Positions 32,719 to 38,097 of a stretch of DNA of 38,097 nt are shown in pieces. The notes beneath the pieces were generated by a model that was not told where the DNA came from, ran no database searches, and was given only the letters and a program-made list of their open reading frames with translations. Made by a program: the position numbers and the translations under genes. This DNA is from Nitrospirota bacterium. Its GTDB lineage: Bacteria > Nitrospirota > Leptospirillia > Leptospirillales > Leptospirillaceae. Location of the stretch: positions 1 to 38,097 of the forward strand of contig DAHVAL010000018.1 of the NCBI GenBank assembly GCA_027314645.1. The letters are read 5' to 3'. Position 1 is the stretch's first letter. The number at the start of each line of letters is the position of its first letter.

Positions 32719-33933
32719 TCAGGACTTCCTGGAGGGGTCGTGTCCGGAAAATGCCTTATAATAGAGCCCAAGGTACGCGCCCTGCAGTAGCGCCCCCAAA
32801 TAAAACGGAAGCCCCAGCATTCCGTGCGCAAGGAGAGCTGCACCCAAAGTGGGGCCGACCGATTGGGGAATCTGCATGGAGATATTGTGAAGGCTTGCCG
32901 CCAGGCCTCTCCTTGTCTCCCCCACAAGGCTGATTGAAAGGGCTTGTCTTGGTCCGATGGTGCTTTGGTTGAGGGCCACGCGGAGGACATGGGCCAGGAC
33001 CGCGAGCGGAAAGGTCGGCATGACCGGGATCAGGATGGTAAACAGCAACCCGGCTCCCCGGCCGACAATGACGGTCGGGACGGTTCCCAGCCGCGACGAC
33101 AGGCGGCCTGCCATCAGAGACAGAAACGCCGCCAAAAGATACCCCCCGGACATGGCGATTCCAATGGAATCTGGCCCTTTGTTGAATCGGACGGAAAACC
33201 AGTAGGCCATGAGGGGGGCATACAGCCCCAGGGAGATCCCGTTGAGGGCATTGATCCCGATCAGGGTCCGAAGAAGGGACCATTCGTGGGAAAGGGTCTC
33301 GGGGGGGATCGATTCATACGGGTCTATGGGGTCGGGGACAAGAAGGATCAGAAGAAGGGCAAGAAGGGCGCCTCCAAAAACGGTGAGAAAGACGAACTTG
33401 GCCAACCCCGATGCCGTAGCAGCGACAGGTATGAGGTGAGGATACAGTCCCGTCAGGGCTCCGGCCGACATTCCCAGAAATCCCAAGGCGGTATTCAGGC
33501 TGAACATGGCCCCCCGATTTTCGGGGGGAAGCAATCGCGACAGCCACGATTGTTCGACCGGTGAAAAGGCCCCGGCGCCACCTCCTGTCGTCTGACCGAA
33601 TCCTCCGACGATGGCGATCGTCCCGAGAATCCAGTTTGCCGGAGTTCCCAATTCCGTGAGGAAGCCACCCATCGCGCAGGCAAGCTGGAGAAATTCGTAC
33701 CCCAGAAGAAATTTTTTCCTTCCGTATCGGTCGCTGGCCGGTCCGATCATCAGGGTGGCAAAAATGGAAAAGAGGATGCCGGCCGTCAGGATCAGCCCGA
33801 TCGACGGGGCCGACCACCCCAGGCGTTTGAGCTCTAAAATGAAGTTTGCGGAAAGGGCTCCTTGGCCTAGGCTTCGGGCTGTTCTTGCAGCCATGAGGGG
33901 AAGAACCGATGTTTGGGTCCGGAAGTCAGTCAT
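32719..33933 (-). CDS. major facilitator superfamily transporter
   Basis: A 404-residue, 12-helix MFS permease. The loop 2-3 signature is present as GPASDRYGRKKFLLGYE. The two six-helix halves are joined by a cytoplasmic loop around residues 210-225 (DPIDPYESIPPET). A second-half counterpart is MAGRLSSRLGTVPTVIVGR. The SRLLPPENRG motif after TM4 is as in drug/proton antiporters of this superfamily. Substrate unknown. ATG at 33933 has no clear ribosome site; it lies 30 bases after the Memo-family gene, so they are likely co-transcribed. Confidence 0.93.
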   Translation of the reverse strand: MTDFRTQTSVLPLMAARTARSLGQGALSANFILELKRLGWSAPSIGLILTAGILFSIFATLMIGPASDRYGRKKFLLGYEFLQLACAMGGFLTELGTPANWILGTIAIVGGFGQTTGGGAGAFSPVEQSWLSRLLPPENRGAMFSLNTALGFLGMSAGALTGLYPHLIPVAATASGLAKFVFLTVFGGALLALLLILLVPDPIDPYESIPPETLSHEWSLLRTLIGINALNGISLGLYAPLMAYWFSVRFNKGPDSIGIAMSGGYLLAAFLSLMAGRLSSRLGTVPTVIVGRGAGLLFTILIPVMPTFPLAVLAHVLRVALNQSTIGPRQALSISLVGETRRGLAASLHNISMQIPQSVGPTLGAALLAHGMLGLPFYLGALLQGAYLGLYYKAFSGHDPSRKS

Positions 33934-33963
33934 GACGGATGGATCAGGCCATTGACCGCTGTG

Positions 33964-34764
33964 TCATTCTGAAAAACCAAAGGAGGCGTAGCCAGTGGTT
34001 TGCAGGGTGTCCCCGGTCCCACATTTCGAGTTGGCGAAGGAGAGGAGGCGAGGGGTCAATCCTCGGTCATGGGCGAGAATCGACAGGGCATTGATGCCAG
34101 TGGCCCCGCAGACTTGGGCCTGATCGACCGGTTCATGGGCAAGAATCCTCTGGATGCTGCCCTTGTCGATGCGGTCCGCGTCGTTGGCGCGATAGTAACG
34201 GGACAGGTCCGCGGAGAATAGAAAGAAGGTTTCGGGGTCGTCGATGAACGGGGCCAGGATATTGGCCAGCGTATCGGCAGGTAGATCGGCGACTCCGAGA
34301 GGAACGATGGGAACGGGTCCCCATATGTGCATCAAAAAGGGGAGTTGGACTTCGATCGCGTGCTCGAATTGATGCGCTTCGCCGGAATAAAGGGTTTCCG
34401 CATGAAAGGCAAGACGTTCAAGGGCTTTCCGGTCAACCGGCAATGACCCTGTCGGGATTCGGAACCCCGGGGAGCTGGGAAGGATGAGCCCGTATTCTGG
34501 AAAGTAATGAAGCGGGGCCAGGATCACCACCCTGTCCGGGATCTTTGAGCGGTTCCTCAACAGGCGATAGGCCCGGGCGGCCACAGGTCCTGATCGACCG
34601 AACTCCCCATGAGGAACGATCAGGGCTCGAAGGGTGTCGGGGGGGAGATCGTCTGGTTCCTTTGGGTCCAGATCCTCGAGAAGGGATGTCACGGTGGAGG
34701 TCAGAGAATCCGGGTTTTCCGGATAAAAGGTGCCGGCGTGCGCCGGAAGGCGTTCCTGGGTCAT
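33964..34764 (-). CDS. amrB: Memo family protein (AmmeMemoRadiSam system protein B)
   Basis: A 266-residue protein of the Memo/AmrB family, structurally related to extradiol dioxygenases. Diagnostic elements are AGTFYPENPDSL at the N-terminus, VPHGEFGRSG (family VPHAGY), LAPLHYFPE, HAIEVQLPFLMHIWG, and FSADLSRYYRANDADRID. A Cys in SKCGTGD fits the third metal ligand described for human MEMO1. In many prokaryotes it is encoded with an AMMECR1 protein and a radical SAM enzyme; neither is seen next to it here. Role unknown; metal (copper or iron) handling has been proposed for the family. First of a two-gene unit with the MFS transporter. Confidence 0.9.
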   Translation of the reverse strand: MTQERLPAHAGTFYPENPDSLTSTVTSLLEDLDPKEPDDLPPDTLRALIVPHGEFGRSGPVAARAYRLLRNRSKIPDRVVILAPLHYFPEYGLILPSSPGFRIPTGSLPVDRKALERLAFHAETLYSGEAHQFEHAIEVQLPFLMHIWGPVPIVPLGVADLPADTLANILAPFIDDPETFFLFSADLSRYYRANDADRIDKGSIQRILAHEPVDQAQVCGATGINALSILAHDRGLTPRLLSFANSKCGTGDTLQTTGYASFGFSE

Positions 34765-34930
34765 GGTTTCCAGAGGGCAGGACCCCCTGAGTTCTCCTTT
34801 CCAAGGCGTGGATCGTGGTCGTAGCGCGTCCCGACAGGAAGGGCTTCGTGGAAATTATGGTATCACGAGGCAGGTCCGGGCGTAATGGCACGCATCATGG
34901 GAAGGTCGCGGGCAATCCTTGCCCGGACTC

Positions 34931-36229
34931 TCAAGAGACCGGAACGGTCCTGAATTCCTTGATCGAAAGTGGCGTTCCCCCTTCCTTGACCAGCCGATCC
35001 CGGCAGCGGTTGATCCTTTCCCGGCAGATCGATCCGATCGTAGGGAAGCCGGGATGCGGCGTGGGATTTGCGGTCTCGACGAGGATGAATGGGCGGGCTC
35101 CGCCATCTTCCATGTTGAGTTCCATGACCGCCTGTCCTGTCGTTCCCGATCCGGCAAAGAAATCCATGACGGGGTCCGAGGATCCGTGGGGAGTGGCCCA
35201 CTTGATCAGGTCCCGGATCAACCGGGAGGGTTTTGGAAAATCCAGGAGCACTTCTCCGAAAAGGTCCTTCATTTCCTTCGTCCCGTCCGTCGTTGTGACC
35301 CGGTCGTAGTAGGATTCCGGAGTTCTTTGCCGCATCCCGCCGTCCTGCTTCAGATACTGTTTCGTATAAACGGACCAGCGGCCGTTTCTATTTCTTTCGA
35401 TCAGGATTTCGTTCGCCCGGCGCTCAAAGGTCTCCCGGCTCCAGCGCCACTGGTGGGTCGGGCATTCGATCCTGGTTTTGTCGGGAGCTTCGATGGGATA
35501 GACAAGATTGGGCCGGGGGGACTGCCGAGTTCCCGATTTTGCAAAGGGAATCTTTTTGAAGGGGCCATGATCATCGTGATGGAGATATTCGCGCTGCATG
35601 GCAGGGGACAGGGGTTCCGAAAACGGGGGAAGGGCTCCGATCTCCCGCGCATAGACGAGAATGTATTCGGTCTGGGGCAGAATATGCCGATTGCCCCGGC
35701 CCCGGACCACTTTTTTTCGCCATGTGATCATCGAGACGAAATTTTCCTCTCCAAAGATTTCATCGAGCAGGGACCTGAGATGGTGAACTTCGTTATCGTC
35801 GATGCTGGCGAAAAGGACCCCGTCCCGCCGGAGAAGCCGGTGTCCCAGAAGGAGTCGTGGATAAATCATGGAGAGCCAATGGTCATGCCGGTCGGTTCCG
35901 GACAGTCCTTGGGCATCCTTCCGGAACCGGTCGTGGTAGAGCATCCGGTTTCCGGTGTTGTAAGGGGGATCGATATACAAGACGCGTATCTTTTCCGAAA
36001 GCTCAGGCAGAAGGAGCTTCAAAACAGCGAGATTGTCTCCTTCGAAGAACAGGTGCGTCCTGGGTTCATAGTGGAAGGATGGTTCGAGGAAGCATCCGGG
36101 ATTGTCGCTCGCCTCTTTTTCCGAGGATGCCCGACCGGGCCATAGGAGCCGTGTGGCGGAAGGAAGCATGGGAAAAGAGACCCTCTTTCCATGAAAGGTG
36201 AACGCATGGGTTGTGAGACGCGGATGCAT
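34931..36229 (-). CDS. DNA N6-adenine methyltransferase, type III Mod-like, orphan
   Basis: A 432-residue beta-class methyltransferase: catalytic DPPY (87-90, LYIDPPYNTG) precedes the AdoMet-binding FAGSGTT (358-364), the order in type III Mod and some orphan enzymes. Between them is an in-frame target recognition region (about 200-320) with IECPTHQWRWSRETFERR and RWSVYTKQYLKQDGGM, as in Mod proteins. At 432 residues it is shorter than most Mod subunits, and no res or other nuclease gene is nearby, so it is probably a solitary epigenetic or protective enzyme. ATG at 36229 follows AAAGGT; a longer frame from 36337 overlaps the tRNA-Lys leader and is rejected. Recognition sequence unknown. Confidence 0.93.
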   Translation of the reverse strand: MHPRLTTHAFTFHGKRVSFPMLPSATRLLWPGRASSEKEASDNPGCFLEPSFHYEPRTHLFFEGDNLAVLKLLLPELSEKIRVLYIDPPYNTGNRMLYHDRFRKDAQGLSGTDRHDHWLSMIYPRLLLGHRLLRRDGVLFASIDDNEVHHLRSLLDEIFGEENFVSMITWRKKVVRGRGNRHILPQTEYILVYAREIGALPPFSEPLSPAMQREYLHHDDHGPFKKIPFAKSGTRQSPRPNLVYPIEAPDKTRIECPTHQWRWSRETFERRANEILIERNRNGRWSVYTKQYLKQDGGMRQRTPESYYDRVTTTDGTKEMKDLFGEVLLDFPKPSRLIRDLIKWATPHGSSDPVMDFFAGSGTTGQAVMELNMEDGGARPFILVETANPTPHPGFPTIGSICRERINRCRDRLVKEGGTPLSIKEFRTVPVS

Positions 36230-36287
36230 TATACCTTTTCGGTGCCTTCCCGAAAAGACTGAAATCGTGCACCCGTGCCTATCGTGG

Positions 36288-36316
36288 TTGAGATTTAAGG
36301 GAGAATCTGGTAAAAA
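36288..36316 (+). promoter_or_regulatory. tRNA-Lys promoter
   Basis: -35 TTGAGA (36288-36293), a 17-base spacer and -10 TAAAAA (36311-36316). The start would be at or just before the tRNA 5' end at 36323. Confidence 0.45.
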
Positions 36317-36322
36317 CATTGC

Positions 36323-36398
<76 letters not shown>

Positions 36399-36502
36399 TC
36401 ACTTATCCGTAATCTGGCAGATTCTCCTCTGCTTGATCATTCTTTCTGTCTTTGGCCTGTCCATGGACGAAAGAATAAAAACTTATTTTTGGGGGATCTG
36501 CA

Positions 36503-36667
36503 ATGGATAGCCAATCCGAAAAACTGCGAAAAGCGATTAATGATATTCTTGCGCAAGCCCAGAATGCGAATGACTGCTTTGAGGCTGGGAAAGAAACTGA
36601 GGCGAACCAGGCGTTACAGGCGATTCACCGGATAGTCGGAGGATATTTATATCCTCACCTTCGCTGA
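36503..36667 (+). CDS. small protein of unknown function (54 residues)
   Basis: ATG after GGGGGA at six bases, open to a TGA at 36665-36667. The 54 residues begin MDSQSEKLRKAINDIL and look like a mostly helical, Ala/Asn/Glu-rich peptide (AQAQNANDCFEAGKE) ending GGYLYPHLR. Residue spacing fits amphipathic helices, unlike random frames. Upstream, TTGGCC-N17-ATAAAA (36452-36480) could be a promoter. An 8-bp inverted repeat ATTCTTTC/GAAAGAAT (36439-36476) could end the tRNA-Lys transcript. No family recognised. Codons are less G/C-rich than in the large genes. Confidence 0.45.
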   Translation: MDSQSEKLRKAINDILAQAQNANDCFEAGKETEANQALQAIHRIVGGYLYPHLR

Positions 36668-37234
36668 ATATCAATGATCGCAGAAATCACGATCGGCGGA
36701 ATATTGGCGGGGTAAGAATCCCGCTCTTCCTCCCCGGGGCACCGGGGCGTCCTTTCCCTCTCCCGAACTCGTAATGTCCTTGGCGAAAACGTTGGTTTTC
36801 CCCAAATGTCCTCTTTTTCTCCTCTTTCATTCGTATTCTTCAGGTATTAGATCCGGTGGTTCTTAAGGATTTTATCGCCGGCTCTCCTAAGTTTATGCGA
36901 ACCCCTGACTTTAGTAGGGTCTCTGAATTCCATGATGGATTTCGGATCAGATCTCCCCTTTTTCGATCGGGGAAGATCAGAGTCGACCCCTAAGAGATTT
37001 CGCTCGAAGAACGGGAGAGGGATCTGAAAAACCTGGAATATTTTCGTTGGAAAATCGCGAGGAAACATGAGGTCAGTTTCCAAGTCATCCCCGACATCAA
37101 AACGACATCATTTTAATGTCATTCTGAGACCGGGACCCCGGCACAGGATCTGAGGTATTTCGCGGACTTCTCAAATCGAAAATAACTCTTTAAGATTTTA
37201 ATATTTATGACTAAACAATCCGGGAACAATGTTT
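36668..37234. other. gene-poor intergenic stretch
   Basis: No convincing gene on either strand. A hairpin with arms GATCTCCCC (36950-36958) and GGGGAAGATC, and a 41-codon open + frame without a start codon (36994-37116), suggest decayed sequence. G+C falls below that of the neighbouring genes. Nothing else is identifiable. Confidence 0.6.
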
Positions 37235-37267
37235 TTGTCATCAATCCGCCTTATGTTATGATGACAA
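37235..37267 (+). promoter_or_regulatory. promoter overlapped by a perfect inverted repeat
   Basis: -35 TTGTCA (37235-37240), a 16-base spacer and -10 TATGAT (37257-37262). The same segment carries perfect 9-bp inverted arms TTGTCATCA (37235-37243) and TGATGACAA (37259-37267) that cover both promoter elements. The predicted start is near 37269. The next recognised gene begins at 37609, so the leader would be about 340 bases. That leader (37268-37608) holds only a doubtful TTG-started frame. Confidence 0.5.
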
Positions 37268-37608
37268 GAGTTGCCCTGTTTTTTTAGAATATTTTTCCGA
37301 TAGAGAGCCTGGAAAAGACGGAAACAAGGGGAAAAAGATTTCTTCTCTTTGAGAGGAAAAGATCCCGTGCATCCGTCAATCCCCCCTTATCGGTCGCGAA
37401 GAATGATTGTGAAGGGACTGACAGGATCCGAAGGTCTGTGGCCCAAGAAAGATTTTCATCCTTGGATTCCGCCGGGGATTGGGCGATTGGAAATTAAAAA
37501 TGCAGGAGGGAACGGGAAGAAATTGAATATGGAAAGACCGGTTTCTGGACCGGCTCGTCCCCTTGTTTTGCAACTTAGGCCCCTCATTCTCGTCGGCGGG
37601 AGCCTCGA

Positions 37609-38097
37609 ATGAGCGTAAAAGGCCTTTCTCTTCGCTATGTCTCCTTCTTCGTCTCCCTTGTCCTGCGCGTGATCAAGGGCTTGAACTCCTGCCATTTCGT
37701 CGGATTCGACCGGTACAAAGAACGTCTGAGAAATGGAGAAACCGTCCTGATTGCTTTCTGGCACAACCAGGGGCTTTTCATGCCGTTCGTCTACTTCGGA
37801 AAATTCGGAAGGATCAAGCTGATCGTGTCCCAGTCCCATGACGGCGAGCTCATCTCCTCCCTCCTTCGATGGTTTGGAATCGAAAGCGTCCGGGGATCTT
37901 CCAGCCGGGGAGGGGTTGCCGCTCTCCGCGAGTTCTTAAAACTTGCCAGAAGCGGAGAGGATTCTCTTGTCTTTACACCGGACGGACCCAAGGGGCCTGT
38001 CTACCAGGTCAAGGACGGAGTGGCCTACCTTGCCCTCCATTCCGACAAACCCCTGTATCTCCTGTCAGTGACGTGCTCGCGAGTCGCGGAACTGCGA
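37609..38097 (+). CDS. DUF374 family acyltransferase (partial, cut by window end)
   Basis: The first 163 residues of a DUF374 protein, a relative of LpxL-type lysophospholipid/lipid A acyltransferases acting at the inner membrane. The N-terminus is hydrophobic (LRYVSFFVSLVLRVIKGL). The family motifs follow: LIAFWHNQG (the WH acyltransferase motif), IVSQSHDGELIS, VRGSSSRGGVAAL and FTPDGPKGPVYQ. The ATG at 37609 follows CGGGAG. It overlaps by four bases the end of an upstream TTG frame that I do not accept as a gene. The stop codon lies outside the window. Members often sit beside KdtA or other lipid A genes, which might lie just beyond this edge. Confidence 0.9.
   Translation, partial: MSVKGLSLRYVSFFVSLVLRVIKGLNSCHFVGFDRYKERLRNGETVLIAFWHNQGLFMPFVYFGKFGRIKLIVSQSHDGELISSLLRWFGIESVRGSSSRGGVAALREFLKLARSGEDSLVFTPDGPKGPVYQVKDGVAYLALHSDKPLYLLSVTCSRVAELR

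Noticed and set aside
36847-37083. 78-residue minus-strand frame in the gene-poor stretch
   Set aside because: No ribosome site, no family resemblance and no coupling to a neighbour.
36994-37116. 41-codon open frame with protein-like residues (LKNLEYFRWKIARKHE)
   Set aside because: It has no start codon and is preceded immediately by a stop; at best a decayed gene remnant.
37349-37612. 87-codon + frame just before the DUF374 gene
   Set aside because: It starts with TTG, has no ribosome site and the product is low-information, despite a four-base overlap with the next ATG.

Overview
The window reads as a dense chromosomal segment of a Gram-negative bacterium of roughly 55-60% G+C. There are outer-membrane lipoproteins, a TolC-type export system, a BamE-like protein and a bifunctional penicillin-binding protein. 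The mix of a NuoE-NuoF fusion, a thioredoxin-like [2Fe-2S] ferredoxin, class II fumarase, slipin/NfeD and PspA/DUF4912 genes resembles Nitrospirota such as Leptospirillum. That placement is an inference from gene content, not something the sequence proves. No rRNA, IS element, prophage or CRISPR array is visible. Three tRNA genes are present: Leu-CAG, Gln-CUG and Lys-CUU.

Layout, left to right. Positions 1-835 hold the tail of an unknown + strand gene and an isochorismatase-like hydrolase. Positions 1039-6770 hold a leftward RND efflux operon (pump, adaptor, outer-membrane channel) with a good promoter at 6811-6839. Positions 7033-7882 hold two small envelope proteins. Positions 7924-10058 hold the membrane pair NfeD protease and slipin. 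Next come a lipoprotein of unknown function, a single-gene NuoE-NuoF fusion with a strong terminator, and a large lipoprotein whose promoter carries a perfect CRP/FNR-type palindrome. Positions 14861-17580 hold a large hairpin, a CysQ-like phosphatase, tRNA-Leu and fumC. Positions 17596-20589 hold a ferredoxin divergent from a P-type cation ATPase.

Downstream of tRNA-Gln (20695-20768) is an abrupt AT-rich island of about 230 bp, about 14% G+C in its core. It carries a perfect inverted repeat and an all-consensus sigma-70 promoter and feeds a small ORF coupled to a two-domain lipoprotein. Opposing it is a PBP1b-like gene split by a frameshift at a run of eight G. Positions 25504-30102 form a five-gene leftward operon: DUF4912 protein, PspA, TPR/zinc-ribbon membrane protein, MurG-like glycosyltransferase, exported protein. 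This looks like an envelope-maintenance module. lipA follows, then an ArsR-type repressor and an Old Yellow Enzyme. The ArsR promoter is consensus, lies inside the end of lipA, contains an operator-like inverted repeat, and predicts a leaderless mRNA. The right end holds an MFS transporter with a Memo-family gene, an orphan N6-adenine methyltransferase, tRNA-Lys, a gene-poor stretch of about 940 bp with one more palindromic promoter, and the start of a DUF374 acyltransferase cut by the window edge.

Common threads are envelope homeostasis (efflux, PspA, slipin/NfeD, PBP, BamE-like and other lipoproteins) and redox or cofactor metabolism (NuoEF fusion, ferredoxin, fumarase, lipoyl synthase, Old Yellow Enzyme). 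Several promoters overlap perfect inverted repeats. I see no single obvious new defence or mobile system. The strongest leads are the DUF4912-PspA operon, the AT-rich promoter island, the ArsR/Old Yellow Enzyme switch and the split PBP gene.
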